Source: Ecdyonurus torrentis (taxonomy: Eukaryota > Arthropoda > Insecta > Ephemeroptera > Heptageniidae). From it: 64,000 bases of DNA. Below are positions 20,535-34,277 of this stretch, in pieces; the first letter of the stretch is position 1, and each line of letters opens with the position of its first letter. The notes under the pieces are model-generated. The model was not told the origin of the DNA and ran no database searches. It saw nothing but the letters and a program-made list of their open reading frames with translations. Both the position numbers and the translations under genes were made by a program. The stretch spans positions 20,586,904 through 20,650,903 of the forward strand of contig OX439133.1 in the NCBI GenBank assembly GCA_949318235.1. Direction: 5' to 3'.

Positions 20535-21309
20535 CCAGTTATTATTATGCTAGCTCATATTCAGCCCAGTTTGTTTATTATACAACATAATCTATATTAA
20601 AATAAATTAAATAATTGTTTATTGGGCAAGAATAACATAGTATATGCTAGTATATGCTATATACTTCATAATAAAAAGCATAAATATAACGTTGTACAAC
20701 ATAATTAATTATGTTGTTCTAATTTTATTTTGATTTTTTATTTTAATTTTATTATTTAGCATCATTTATGCTATAATACAGCAAAAAATAACGTAATTTA
20801 TTCTTTACGTGTGATCAATAATTACAAATCCGTTATTTGCTATAAGAAATACAATAAAAGAACAAGCGATTATATACTTCGCTATTTATGGATCCCAGGA
20901 AATTTAAGAAAATTAATTTCAAGTAGTAAGGGGAAAAAAAATATAAATAAAAAGAATAAATTTTTTAAAAATTGAAAAAAAAAATTATTATTTAGCCTAT
21001 CTACCATGTTATGGCAGATCATTGAGACATGTATAAGTCTGATGCAAAAATGTTAGATATAATTGATGGGCAAGGAATTACGTGCCGTACCGTCCTTTTG
21101 GCACCATCCTCACTTCAGTGGGGTTTGACACCCATGTGGAATACATTCCTTTATTATAATTTGGTGCTTTTTGTTCTAATTTAATAAAACTTGAATACGT
21201 AAGCTAAAGATTTTAATGTAAGAATATTACCCCCTTTTGCTTTTTCGCTTTATCATCTTAATCGATGATATAATATGTAGCCTCCCTGCATTTTTTAAAA
21301 ATTATTTCA
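19757..21309. other. AT-rich sequence, no gene seen
   Basis: AT-rich with a poly-A tract at about 20504-20532 and a possible MITE-K copy at about 20590-20815 (AGCATAAAT, ATTATGTTGT and AACGTAATTTATT words). Nothing coding. Confidence 0.5.
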
Positions 21310-21565
21310 GTGCCGTAAATTTTAACAACGTTTTTGTGCGGCTCTCAAGAATGACAAAAATAAGAATCTTTTGTCAAAAATGTTTTCTTACTTTTGCGGA
21401 TCCCTACTCTAGAAGGCTTAAAAAAACGCGTAAATTTAAGGCGTTTTCTGATTCAATTTTTGTATTTTTATCTCAATTTGATCTATTTCCCCCCCTTTTT
21501 TTTTCCTATTTTTTATTTAATTATCTGGTGTCTACTGTATTGTATACTAGGACTGAGGTGGATAA
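21310..21565 (+). repeat. Repeat family N copy 1
   Basis: Matches 29181-29445 by eye: TGCCGTAAATTTTAACAACG, TTTTTGTGCG, GTTTTCTTACTTTTGCGGAT then CCCTAC, GCGTAAATTTAAGGCGTTTT then CTGA, TTTAATTATCTGGTGTC. The 157-codon frame at 21237-21710 spans it. The corresponding frame is broken or shifted in the other copy, which argues against a real protein. Confidence 0.65.
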
Positions 21566-22912
<1,347 letters not shown>

Positions 22913-22993
22913 CGTTTTCGTTTTTTTATTACTTGTTTTTGTCTGTATTTCATTTAAATATGAATATGCATAATATATTAATTTAAATATCAA

Positions 22994-22995
<2 letters not shown>

Positions 22996-23087
<92 letters not shown>
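22996..23087. repeat. (AT)n microsatellite with one interruption
   Basis: AT dinucleotide with a single C at about 23031, 87 bp downstream of the larger array. Confidence 0.98.
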
Positions 23088-23091
<4 letters not shown>

Positions 23092-23109
23092 CATATTTTT
23101 TATGGTATG

Positions 23110-23165
23110 ATTGAAGCGACCGATAAAGCTTTGCCTTGCGGATGCATTTTGTAATTATACTGTGT
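23110..23165 (+). mobile_element. Remnant 3' end of the hairpin-tailed non-LTR family
   Basis: GCGACCGATAAAGCTTTGCC then TTGCGGATGCATTTTGTAAT (23116-23155) matches the 3' ends at 8272-8299 and 36205-36240. No coding part is recognisable upstream, where the (AT)n arrays lie. Confidence 0.6.
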
Positions 23166-23765
23166 TAAAAAAAACACGTTACAATATTTAACAACCAATT
23201 TTGGTATTTTATTACGTAATGTACGTATCATACAGCATAATATATTATGTTGTATTGAACAATTTGTGCTGAAAATATCTAGCAAAATTAAATATTATTA
23301 CAAATTAATTAATATTTCTGACCAAATAGGCTCATATTATTATTGTTTTTTTTAGGCAGTAATATTGCAAAAATTAAATAAATATTATTTTTCTAAAAGC
23401 TTTATTTTTAAAATTGCTATTATTTTTTATTTTACAGATAAATTCAGCTCAAAATTTTCTCTCGCATTGCAAATTTAGTTGGAGTTTTTAATTGATACAT
23501 TATATATTCATGTGTGTGTTGTTTACAAACATTGTTTTATAAAATTTTACTTTATTGCCCTATGGGCGCATGCAATACATACATATGGCTATTTTAATCA
23601 ATATGTTTTTTCATACAAATACATTTGTATTACGTGTCATGCAATATAAGAAAATATATATTTCATTAGAGCTGAAGGGAAAACAAAGTTTTTAATTGAA
23701 GTTGATTTCAAATTGATCGATCAATAGGTTTGTGCATATGGGTAAAAAAAATAATAATAATTAAG
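23166..23765. other. AT-rich sequence, no gene seen
   Basis: Possible MITE-K remnant at about 23205-23285 (ATTACGTAATGTACG, TTTGTGCTGAAAATATC). Otherwise nothing recognisable. Confidence 0.5.
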
Positions 23766-24115
23766 CCATAGACCACATAAAACAACATGACATGTGCTCT
23801 TTAAAGAATAAACACGAAACGGGATCTTCAATACTGATAACAATTTTTACCAGAATGTTAATGTAGCCCCACGAGAGAACGTGAATATACTGTAAAGTAT
23901 GCAATTTGTGTTACTATTCATGTTTATGACGTCAGAAACATGCAAAAGTTAGTATGGAAATGTTGTGCGGGTTGCATACATCAAAATTTCTGATCACTGC
24001 TACGGGGCTATACAGTTGGGTTTTGACACAAACTAAAGTTATTTATGAAAGTCCCATCAAGTATTTTGTGATATACATAAATGCTTATGTTTTTCTCTGG
24101 TTTATTCCTTTAAAT
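23766..24115 (-). mobile_element. MITE-C copy 4, full-length, reverse orientation
   Basis: Starts ACCATAGACCACATAAAACA-like at the left, then AACACGAAACGGGATCTTC, GTAGCCCCACGAGAGAACGT, TACTGTAAAGTATGCAATTT, TGACGTCA at 23927-23934, TGATCACTGCTACGGGGC, TACAGTTGGGTTTTGACAC, ending TTCTCTGGTTTATTCC. It is co-terminal with copies 1 and 2, which defines the family ends. Confidence 0.75.
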
Positions 24116-24998
<883 letters not shown>

Positions 24999-25174
24999 AT
25001 CTTAAATGTTACAAGAAAATTTCTGATATCATAATACTTCAATGGGTATAGTTGGCAAACTTTATAATGAAAATAAAAGAAAAAATTTAAATTGCTCAAA
25101 TATATTTAAAATTAATATTTTTTTTTTATTTTTATAAATATAATTTACATATATGTTACATATATGTTACATAT

Positions 25175-25258
25175 TATATGTTACCAAAACAAAAATTATT
25201 TACTTTAAAAACTATATATAGTTTTTAAAGTAAATAATTTTTGTTTTGGTAACATATA
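25175..25258. repeat. Perfect 84-bp palindrome with no spacer
   Basis: Checked base by base: 25175-25216 is the exact reverse complement of 25217-25258 (centre ACTATA|TATAGT, ends TATATGTTACC / GGTAACATATA). Direct TATGTTACATA repeats precede it (25150-25174). It could be a foldback element, a replication-slippage product or an assembly fold-back. Confidence 0.95.
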
Positions 25259-26436
25259 TTTTTATTATTTACAATAAAAAAATTTAATAAATTAATTTTT
25301 TACTTTTTTAATAATGTAAATATTTTTAGCTATTATATAAAACTTTGTTTTTATTTAAAACAATAATTTATATATATAAGTCAATTCAGATTAGGATGAA
25401 AATAATGGGTTATCCATAATCCTTACTTCCAGAATTTGAAGTATTAGCATGTGTAGGGTGTTGAAAGCAATATTCAAATTAAGTGAACATTTCTGTTTAA
25501 ATGTAAATATGATAATTTTAAATTCAAATGATTTACTGTAAAAATAATATTTAGCGCTGAAAGTGCTTCTGATCTACATGATAGATAATGAATCATACAA
25601 TACAATACAGATATTTTTTATTTGAAGTTTATTATTTTAGTAATGCAACAATATAGACAGGAAAAAAAATTAAATTAGGAATAATACACAAACAAACATT
25701 TCATGCTAACATGAACGTGTCTTTTTATTATAATATTATCGAATAGCATCAATTAGACTGTATATATATATATATAATAAGAAAAGAAATTTAATAATAA
25801 TCCATCTATAAGAGTATTTCTTTTAAATGAGCATTTTTTTAAATTTTTTTTTTTATAGCACTTATAGAAGTGCTTCTAGCGTCTCATTCATTCGTTCGTT
25901 CATTCATTGCTTTGGTTTCTTAAAAAAAAGGGAGCATGTTTACAAAATTAGCAAGAGGGTGCACTTTTTTCATTTTATGTGATCGCCTAGCCCTGCTTAA
26001 AAAAAATTAAAATCATATTTCGACAAATTCATAAACTATCATTTTTTTAATATCCCTAATATTATTGGTTAGTTATTGTTATTATTATTTATTGGTTCAA
26101 TTTAAAACCAATATATTGCCATAAAAAAACTAATTACATATTAACAATAATAAAAAAAGTAATCATTTTTCTATATAATAATGTGTATTATACTCAACAC
26201 AAATTAGTTTTTTGTTTAGTAACAAAACGTATGAAGCATTAAAATATTGAAAGCATAGTGAATAATTATTATAGTGGATGCTTTTATTTCAATTCATTGT
26301 AAAAAAAATAATAATAAAAAATGTGAAAATTTATTTTGGTTTCCAAAAATAATAATTAAACTAATATCTATTTTATAGTCTGTACCGAAAGTAAATTAAA
26401 AACATCCCGAAACGAGAAATGCATTGAAAAACTTAT
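25259..26436. other. AT-rich sequence, no gene seen
   Basis: Contains a CATTCATTCGTTCGTTCATT tetranucleotide patch at about 25886-25908. Nothing coding recognised. Confidence 0.55.
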
Positions 26437-26540
26437 GCTGTTCGTAAACCCTGTTTTCTGCTACTAAAATGACGATCAACTATGGTTATTCAAATGTAAT
26501 GCGCATTTTTTAGTGCAAGAAAACAGGGTTTACGAACAGC
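26437..26540. mobile_element. MITE-F copy 1, 104 bp with 23-bp perfect inverted ends
   Basis: 26437-26459 (GCTGTTCGTAAACCCTGTTT then TCT) is the exact reverse complement of 26518-26540. The interior has AAAATGACGATCAACTATGG and TTATTCAAATGTAATGCGC. A second copy in the opposite internal orientation lies at 29772-29886 and a one-ended piece at 32148-32188. Confidence 0.85.
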
Positions 26541-26604
26541 ACTACTATAAATGAAATGAGTTTCTAATTTCACTTAATATTTGGGACTAACATTTAAATA
26601 TATG

Positions 26605-26908
26605 TATAAAGTGTGTCCACATGACATCATATTTAATGCTCTTGGGCGCCATTCTGGAGAAACGAATAACATTGCTCAGCATAGGACAAAAATTGCTATT
26701 TTCTTTCATAAAAAATAATTAGGTAATTTTGTTATTGTTATTTTTCTCACATCCTTCAGATTTTAATTGAACCTAATAACAGCATCAATGCTCTCAAAAA
26801 TATTGCTTATCATTTTTAAACTGACAAATGAGTCATTTTACTATACTACCCATGTTATTGAGTGAACCAACATGGTGTCGATTTTAATATGAATGCATAC
26901 ACACTATA
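26605..26908 (+). mobile_element. MITE-A copy 5
   Basis: TATAAAGTGTGTCCACATGA (TGACATCA variant), TGGGCGCCATTCTGGAGAAA, AACATTGCTCAGCATAGGAC, AGCATCAATGCTCTCAAAAA, CCAACATGGTGTCGATTTTA, end GCATACACACTATA. Confidence 0.85.
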
Positions 26909-28101
26909 GATTTGAAATGGAATATCTTTAATATTTGAACATGTTTGACATAATTAAACTTTTAAGCAGCTTTTAAGTAACATTTTCATCTTTACTTCTT
27001 CTTAATTTTATATTTCACGCCTGTTCACTTTGAGATATCAGCTGGTCACCTATCACCTTTAAGGTATTTGTATAGTTAGGTAATTCAAAGCACTTCCGGT
27101 GAGGTACGTTTATCGATTGTTTGATGCCTGTGTTTTTAGAGCTATAAAAACTAATGCAAATCAAGTAAAGTTTACGGCTCTCGTGTAAGTGAATAGTGGA
27201 CTTTGGTCTCATATTGTAACAAACTTCAATACAGTACTCGCACTTTAGTGTTATGCTGTAGAATTTGGGGATTATCAAATTTAAATGAGATGTGATGTAA
27301 AAATAGCTTCTTTTTTTTATTATTATTAATTATTATCGCGCATTTTTTTTTTTTTTTTTTTTTTTTTTGGAATTTGTTGCCTGATTGACCAATGAAAAAT
27401 AGGCAACAAACACTTCAAAATAAAAAATTTTCATGTATATTTTTTTTTTTTTTTTTTTTTTTGTATGGATAAATAACAAAAATCAATATTATGAAATAAC
27501 CAATAAATAAGGAAAGAAATAAACATTATATATTAAAATTGATTAAAAATACACAAAATGACTTGGTGAGTATTTGTTGCCCCAGCTGATTCCTGTTCTG
27601 TGGGCGGTTCTTCTCTTTGGATTACCTGTTTAATACAAGTTCCTTAACCAACTTAAGAATCCTAATACCTTCGGATTTATATTTACTATGGTTATTGGAT
27701 TTCTAATGCAATTAAGTAACCTAATTATTGCTTTGAAGAATAACAAATCGCACCCTATATATTAGACAGTACAAATTTTCACATTTTTTAAAACAAATTG
27801 AACCAAAATAAATGTTTTTTTTTTTTAAACATAAAGCATTAATGATATTAATTGGATTATTAAAAAAATCAAGGTCTATTAGAATATAAAAAATATATAT
27901 TTTTTATGATCTTTTTAAAAACATGATAAAAGAGAATCAAAAAATTTTTGAGTTGAAAAGAATATTCATTGAATACATAACAAAAAATCTTTTAAAAAAC
28001 AGAAATTTCAAAGCAGGCAAAAAAGTACTTCTAAATTAAGTAAATTTATTTCAAAAAAAGGTAAAAAGAAGTCTTAGAACTTTGGATTGAATAGAACGAG
28101 T
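26909..28101. other. AT-rich sequence, no gene seen
   Basis: A less AT-rich patch at 27010-27290 has GATATCAGCTGGTCACC, which resembles the start of the diverged MITE-C copy at 12213. A minus-strand 87-codon frame there has no domain. Poly-T tracts at about 27341-27368 and 27440-27462 flank a small hairpin (TTTGTTGCCT / AGGCAACAAA). Confidence 0.45.
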
Positions 28102-28119
28102 GAGAGAGAGAGAGAGAGA

Positions 28120-28209
<90 letters not shown>
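28102..28209. repeat. (GA)n microsatellite
   Basis: GA repeat with one GTGAG interruption near its start. A second GA array lies at 28374-28419. Confidence 0.97.
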
Positions 28210-28211
<2 letters not shown>

Positions 28212-28370
28212 AACGAAAAAGAATCAGAGAAAAAAAAGAGAGAATTTTATGAACCTAATTTAAATATTATCAGATCTTTTGATATATTTTATTATAATTT
28301 GATACGGCTGTAAGATATTCATTTCAATTTTTAATAAATCTTTTTATCAAAGATAGCGTTTTTAGTATAA

Positions 28371-28373
<3 letters not shown>

Positions 28374-28419
<46 letters not shown>
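28374..28419. repeat. (GA)n microsatellite
   Basis: Twenty-three GA units. AT-rich sequence with no gene follows to 29180. Confidence 0.97.
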
Positions 28420-28422
<3 letters not shown>

Positions 28423-29180
28423 TAATCATTACTTTTAAAAATCCAATTTCCGATTCCTTCTCAAGTTTCATTCAATAAGCTTATAATGAAAATATATTTA
28501 TCTATTTGTGGTTTATTGTGAAAGTATTTTTATTTGTTTTAATAATTAAAATTTGAGCTAAAAATAAATTTTTATATATGTAATGTTATTTAATATTATT
28601 TTATTTATAATATTTAATAAAACATATTTGTATATTGCGTTATATACTTATTTAATTTATTTGTTTTAACAATTTGTTACAAAGTGTTATTAAAAAAAAA
28701 GTTATAAATTATATTCACTTACAATTTTAAAAACATAATACAACTCATTAACTTGAAATAAAATAGCTATTTAGTATTTGGTGACATAATATCGGATTTA
28801 AATGACTTAACTGTGAACGTTAAATGCTATTATATATAGTATTTATATACAAATTAACACGAGATCAAATACTAAGATATTGATTTTAACTTAATAACAG
28901 CTTTAAAAGTGTTCGAGTACAAATTCAAAAAGTATGTGTTGTTGATTTTTGAAATTTTGAAGTGTTCGATAAACATATTTGTGACTGCTAAGTTTTTGAA
29001 ATTCCAAACGCTATTGCAATTAAATGTTAGATATTAAAATTAATTATTTTAGTAATAGGTGTAATGTAAAATAAAAGTAGTTTTAACCTTTTTCATTATT
29101 TAAACACAAAAAAATATGGTTTATTTCCTCTTCAGACCCTAACTTAAAAAATAAAAAAATAATAAAAAAAACTATTTCAT

Positions 29181-29445
29181 TGTCCTAAATAATAACCATG
29201 TTTTTGTGCATGCTGCACTCAGAAAGACATCCAAAAAAGACAGTTCAAAAAGGTGTTCTTATTTTTGCGGACCCCCTACCTACTTTAGAATGCTGAAAAT
29301 AGCTTTAAAAAGAGCGCAAATTCAAGGGCGTTTTCTGAGCCATTTTTTTAAACTCAAATTGTTCTTTTTTTTTCGATTTTTTTTTCTTTTCAATTTTTCA
29401 TTGAATTATCTGATGTCCCGCACTGAATATACTGAAACTAAAGAT
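29181..29445 (+). repeat. Repeat family N copy 2
   Basis: Counterpart of 21310-21565: TGTCCTAAATAATAACCATG, TTTTTGTGCATGCTGC, GTGTTCTTATTTTTGCGGAC then CCCCTAC, GCGCAAATTCAAGGGCGTTT then TCTGA, TTGAATTATCTGATGTCC. The 83-codon frame here is not the same frame as in copy 1, so the conservation is at DNA level and not protein level. Confidence 0.65.
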
Positions 29446-29771
29446 TTTTTTTTTTAACGACATATTCGAACACTCACGAACAGTTTGATCAAAATTTTCG
29501 TGTTCGGAGCGTGCTCGAAAGAATTTCAAATGATCGTGATCCTTTTGAGTTCGTCTTAAATGGTTTTCAATCCAAATACTGCTAAAAAATGTATTCTTAC
29601 TTAGATTAGAATAAAAATTAGTAAGTACCGCAGCAATTAATGGCAGGGGAATACTTTGTAATGAAAAAAAAAAGTATAATGAAGCTATTTTGAATTGACT
29701 TTTTAAAATTTAAAATACAGTGTGTATACGATTGGACTCGATGTGAAATCAAGGTTTATTTCAAGCTAGTT
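29446..29771. other. AT-rich sequence, no gene seen
   Basis: A short GTTCGAACACT/GAGCGTGCTCG-like patch at 29460-29525. Otherwise nothing. Confidence 0.5.
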
Positions 29772-29886
29772 TACTGTTTGTAAACCCTGTTTTCTTTCAT
29801 AAAAAAAAAAAGAAAAAAGCGCAATATATTTGAATAACCAAAGTTGATTGTCATTTTAGGAGCTGAAAACAGGGTTTATGTACAGC
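29772..29886. mobile_element. MITE-F copy 2
   Basis: ACTGTTTGTAAACCCTGTTT at the left and AAAACAGGGTTTATGTACAG at the right. The interior GAATAACCAAAGTTGATTGT then CATTTTAG is the inverse of the copy 1 interior, so this copy sits in the opposite orientation. Confidence 0.85.
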
Positions 29887-30058
29887 ATTAATATTTCTCA
29901 ACGTGTTATTCATTGAGAATTAACCTTTTGCATTTGAATAGACTTTAGGACCCCTGTGTATTTAGTTTTGTCCATAAAGATATGTTATAATATACTACTT
30001 ATATTTAAATGAAATAATAATAACATGGACAAAAAAAAAAATTGGTGCCAAAAGTTTA

Positions 30059-30126
<68 letters not shown>
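30059..30126. repeat. (GA)n microsatellite
   Basis: GA repeat with one AAAG interruption. AT-rich sequence without features follows to about 30863. Confidence 0.97.
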
Positions 30127-30129
<3 letters not shown>

Positions 30130-30863
30130 GCCTTTATAGTATACACAGTGTTGTAAATAATAATAACAATAAAAAAAAACTTTCGTCAAGATATTGTAAA
30201 TGCAAAAAAAATAAAAAGTGGTTTAAGGAACAAAATGAATGAATCCTTTTTTTTTAAAAACGTGAGTATGAATAAAAAAGTTGATTTTTCTGTCTATCAT
30301 TCCAAATGGATGTACATGAAATCCAAATCCTAGATCTTAAAAACTTGGTGGTTCCATCCATCTGTGAACAAAGAAAATGTAAAATTATTAATTTTATTCA
30401 ATTGTATTGTATATTAAAAATAATTATTTAAAATGATTACGTGTGTCTTCTGTTATTTTACACAAGAAACAAGGTATCCACTTTCAGTGAAACTTGAAAT
30501 TTTTTAAAATCACTGTACGTAATAATTTTCTTGCTTTGTAAACTCTATAAAAAGGCAAAAATAAAATAATTAAAATTTAAAAGTGGTGCAAGTTAAAATA
30601 ATAATTTTCCAGAATAAAATCATAATTAATAAAAGCATTTTATTTTATCTATAGTAAATAATTATTCAGATTTGGAAATTTGAAAATTGAGATACGTGCG
30701 GCATCTATTTGCAAGATCAGGAATCATAACAGTAATATTTTAGCAAGCGTGCTTTTTAAACATCAAAAATAAAATAAAAAATAATAAAAAAAGTGACTCC
30801 ATTTCAGTACTAAAGATTATTTGGAAAATAAATTTAAATTACTTTAAGCATATATTTTTTTAT

Positions 30864-31038
30864 TTAAAAGCGTAGAACTCCTTGACCAAAAAAGGTGTGT
30901 AATATCCTAACAAACCTGAAAATCAACATTGATTTGGCCGGAGTCATTGATTTCTAATTTATTTTCCATTCACAAAATGCCGCTAGCGGTCTCTGACGTC
31001 ACAGCTCACCGTTTTACGCGCACGTCCTACGCCTTTAA
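30864..31038. mobile_element. MITE-D copy 4, internally deleted
   Basis: Left arm TTAAAAGCGTAGAACTCCTT, TGATTTGGCCGGAGTCATTG and TGACGTCA at 30994-31001 with CACAGCTCACC. It then jumps to the right terminus (CGTCCTACGCCTTTAA, TTAA at 31035-31038), so most of the right arm is missing. TTAA is at both ends. Confidence 0.85.
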
Positions 31039-31143
31039 GTAATTAACTACAATTATATCATATTTCTTTTCTTCTTATTTGACTTTATAAATTTTGAGCA
31101 ATTTTTTAAAGTTAATAAACGTAAAATGTAAATTACGTAATAT

Positions 31144-31281
31144 ATATTATATTGCAGTGAATAATTACTAGTCAATTAGCTATGTAAATATGTATATCTT
31201 AATGATATAATTGTGGCTATTTTTGAATAAAGTAAAATTATACCATAGTTATTCGCTAATTATTCACTGCAATATATTATG
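31144..31281. mobile_element. MITE-O: foldback with ATTGCAGTGAATAATTA arms
   Basis: Left arm about 31146-31167 (ATATTGCAGTGAATAATTA) is mirrored at about 31257-31278 (TAATTATTCACTGCAATAT), about 90 bp apart. No other copy recognised. AT-rich sequence to 32147 contains a poly-T at about 31556-31587 and nothing else. Confidence 0.6.
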
Positions 31282-31552
31282 CTATGTAAAAGAGATCACT
31301 TACCTAATAAGTCTTGCTATGGATTAATGTTGGTAACAATGATCTAGGACTGTATTTTTATTAGTTCAAATAAGGTAGTTTAAAAGAATAATAGAAGAAT
31401 TTTATAAATACACATGCTTTTTACAGTATTTGCTTTACATTTAATTTGTAACTTTAAAAAAAATGGTTAAAAATATGTCACATTCTATAACTTTTTTTTG
31501 CTCTCTTTTTCAAACTTGCCGTTAAAAAATTTTAAACTTTAAAAATTTCAGT

Positions 31553-31588
<36 letters not shown>

Positions 31589-32147
31589 GAAATATAAATT
31601 TTTTAAATATTTAAAATATGAGGAAATAAAAGTTCAAACTCTAACAAAGAAAAAACTTTACTAAATAAAAAGTCACTTTTTGTTAACTTAAAGAATACCA
31701 ACTAGTGTTAAATTAGTTTACTTCATTTTATTTATTTTAGTAATAAAGAAAAGAAGTCAATTTACATTTTTAACAATAAAAAATTACTTTTTTTTAAAGA
31801 ATAAATTTAACTAGATTTTTTTCCTCGACTCGTGATTGTAATATATAATAAAAAACAGACTTTAAAAATTTCAAATTTACTTCTATTTTTTTCCTTCTTT
31901 GAATAATAAATTTAAGCACTCAAAAATAAAAATAATGCGTTTCAATTTATCTCATTCTTCTTAAAAATTTACATTTTTTTTTTATTATCTTTATTATTTA
32001 ATATTTTGGTTTAATTAATTAGGAGTTAACTTAATTTGGAATGATTTTAAATGTGAATATAATAATGATCATTCTAAACACTATTTTTCGTGCATGAAAC
32101 CACAAAAGAAAAAAAAAGACGATCATTTAATGTTTTTTAAATAGAAT

Positions 32148-32188
32148 TACGCATTTTTTGGAGCAAGCGAACAGGGTTTACGAACATC
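32148..32188. mobile_element. MITE-F fragment
   Basis: ACGCATTTTTTGGAGCAAGC then GAACAGGGTTTACGAACATC matches the right end of MITE-F copy 1. The left terminus is absent. Confidence 0.6.
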
Positions 32189-32425
32189 ATTATTATATCT
32201 TAAATACTAAAAGTGATGTTTTATTATTATTATTTTTTTTCATTCTTATAATTATTTATTTAAAGCCAGTCTTGGGTTCGATACCCAAAGCTTCTATAAC
32301 GATAACAATATTATTTTCTAGCCTCATATTTAACGATAACGACGATATCGTTATTTTTGAAACATTGCCAACGATAACGGTACTGTAGACCCGTTTCACA
32401 TTCTTGCGCTTTTTCGCCATGTTTT

Positions 32426-33488
32426 TAATAATAATAATAATAATAATAATAAAGATTTTATTGAGCAAATATATTACAATACAAACATTGCACATAGTCA
32501 AAAAAGTTGCTTAACAGGAGATCAAAAAAGGCAAAGCCCATACAAAATTTGATATCCAAAAATAGAAAAGAGAAAGAGATAAATATGACGCAAAGATATA
32601 TAACTAGATACTATTTTTAAATTTAGATGAAGACAAATTTCTGACACTATTCTCCAACTTATTATATAAATTCACACTGCGCGGGAAAAAAGAAGTATTG
32701 TAATATGCTGCTGAGACACGGGGAACAACATATATTCAACACTATCTCCTCCACGCAACCTACTATGCCTCGTACGTATGGAGAGTCTAGCATCAGAGAA
32801 TATTGGCATATCAACATCCCCTAAGAGACACTTATGCAAAAAAGTTACATCCTGACGATACAAAACATCACTAATTGGGGGAATTTTACACATTAAATTG
32901 CGAGTCTTACCATTACGTTTACGTTTTATACCATCGACATAATGGAACGAATTTTTGCCAAGAATTAGACGTGTGGCGCTATGCTGCACCTCTTCCAGTT
33001 TTTTAAGGTTATGAGCAGTGACCGGGTGCCACGCTGGTGTACCGTATAACAAAACAGGACGAACAAGAGTAAGATAAGCCATTCTCAGCGCCGCACGTCT
33101 AGTTCCTGTAAGGGATCTACGTAACATACCAATGATTTTGTGTGACTTGGCAACAGCTATATTAACATGAGTATTCCATTTTAGGTCATCAGTAATATTA
33201 ACACCTAAACATTTTATATTACTTTCAACTGGAATGTTATTGTCATTAATAGTATATGATGACTGAATGGTATTAACTGATTTTGAAATTTTGAGGTGAA
33301 CACTTTTACTAGCATTTAAACTCATACCATTCATTTTACACCAAATATTTACCGAGTTTAAATCTTTTTGTAGTTCACAAACATCACTGTCAGTCTTAAT
33401 AGCCTTGAACAAAGAACTATCATCAGCATATTGTGCAAATGATGAGAGTACAGCCTTTGGAAGGTCCATCATAAATATTGAAATATTG
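32426..33488 (-). mobile_element. 5'-truncated non-LTR retrotransposon with (ATT)n tail
   Basis: Minus-strand element. It holds the 3' part of a reverse transcriptase ORF, a stop at 32604-32606, a 3' UTR of about 150 bp with the polyadenylation-like CAATAAAATCTTT, and a tail of ATT repeats (plus strand AAT, 32427-32451). No LTRs flank it. The sequence begins in the middle of the RT palm domain, so 5' truncation on insertion is likely. CR1/L2/jockey-group affinity is inferred from the C-terminal layout. The poly-trinucleotide tail fits non-LTR elements of that group. Confidence 0.85.
32604..33481 (-). pseudogene. Reverse transcriptase C-terminal half (non-LTR ORF2), frameshifted
   Basis: The open part (33472 down to 32672, 266 codons) starts at the ...IFMMDLPKAV segment. 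It has the catalytic motif YADD at residues 15-18 (DD being metal-binding aspartates in RTs) and CLGVNITDDLKW at 88-99, the usual conserved block after the palm. The segment RPVLLYGTPAWHP follows, then KLEEVQHSATRLILG, all typical of CR1/jockey/L2-type ORF2. A one- or two-base shift at about 32,710 then opens YYNTSFFPRSVNLYNKLENS and ends at 32604-32606. The true N terminus, endonuclease and fingers are missing. The Met at 33472 is internal and not a real start. It is non-functional. Confidence 0.88.
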
Positions 33489-33698
33489 GTGCTTAATGGT
33501 GTCCAGCATAGGGTTTACATAATTTTTCCTTATTTGTCTTCTGTCTTTTTTTTTTGTTTTTTTGGTACCGTAAGCATTTTTTTAATGAGGTTTGAAGCTT
33601 AGTTTGCTATAATAAAAATGACATTTTTTTATATGTTGGCCTGTGTATTTCTGACCAACAAAATGGCAGCATTTAAATATGAGTGCAACCGGTCTATA

Positions 33699-34021
33699 TC
33701 GATACATAAAAAGATAGTTTTTCGATAACGATAACTATAAATCATAATGAAATATTTAAAATCTTGCTTCATTGATGACTATTTTATGTACTATACCTAC
33801 AATGATAACCCACCTCATTCAAATTTTTGTTTTAATTTTTTTTGTCGTTTTTTGTGCACTCTTCTTTTGTATGATTTTTTTTAAGCAACTATTAAAACTA
33901 TTAATCTATAATTCATCAATAACCAAATATCGTTATTGTTATATTATTGCTATCAGTTATGTTATATACGATTAATTGTACCTAACCAAAACTGCTTGTA
34001 GCCTATAAGACGCAATAAAAT
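33699..34021. other. AT-rich sequence, no gene seen
   Basis: CGATAACGATAACT words here (33720-33740) also occur on the far side of MITE-B copy 3 (32298-32380), so MITE-B may have inserted in a CGATAAC-containing repeat. The 67-codon hydrophobic frame has no recognisable identity. Confidence 0.45.
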
Positions 34022-34084
34022 GTTAACAAATGAAGCCGTTCAAATTGTTTTTGAAAATTACATGTGAACGGCTCCATTTGTTTA
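34022..34084. repeat. Small inverted repeat with GAAGCCGTTCA arms
   Basis: GTTAACAAATGAAGCCGTTC (34022-34041) mirrored by GAACGGCTCCATTTGTTTAC (34065-34084), two mismatches, 23-bp loop. Single copy in the window. Confidence 0.75.
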
Positions 34085-34277
34085 CATTGTTCCAAATTTG
34101 TTTATCCGTCGACGCACGTCAAATTTATGCGTCATGTGAATAATAATTACTGTTGATAATTATTTTAAAAATACAAAATATTCAAATGCAACAATCTTGA
34201 AAAATTAAGTGTTAATGGTTATCATAGGTATTTGTTATCATTGAATTAATGAACTACGATTCAAAAACTTAACTCAT

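Larger units (their letters stand above)
32384..33698 (-). mobile_element. MITE-B copy 3, interrupted by a retrotransposon
   Basis: The left part 32384-32425 reads TGTAGACCCGTTTCACATTC then TTGCGCTTTTTCGCCATG. The right part resumes at about 33489 with GTGCTTAATGGTGTCCAGCA and ends GAGTGCAACCGGTCTATA. These pieces join into one MITE-B in reverse orientation (compare 10318-10581). The retrotransposon at 32426-33488 lies between them. Confidence 0.75.

Noticed and set aside
33472..33481. Met at 33472 as the start of a complete reverse transcriptase gene
   Set aside because: It lies within the conserved RT segment just before YADD. The protein is the truncated C-terminal half of a non-LTR ORF, with no endonuclease or N-terminal RT motifs upstream.
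32426..33488. LTR retrotransposon or endogenous retrovirus
   Set aside because: No LTRs, integrase, protease or envelope. The tail is an ATT repeat and the RT C-terminal layout is of non-LTR type.
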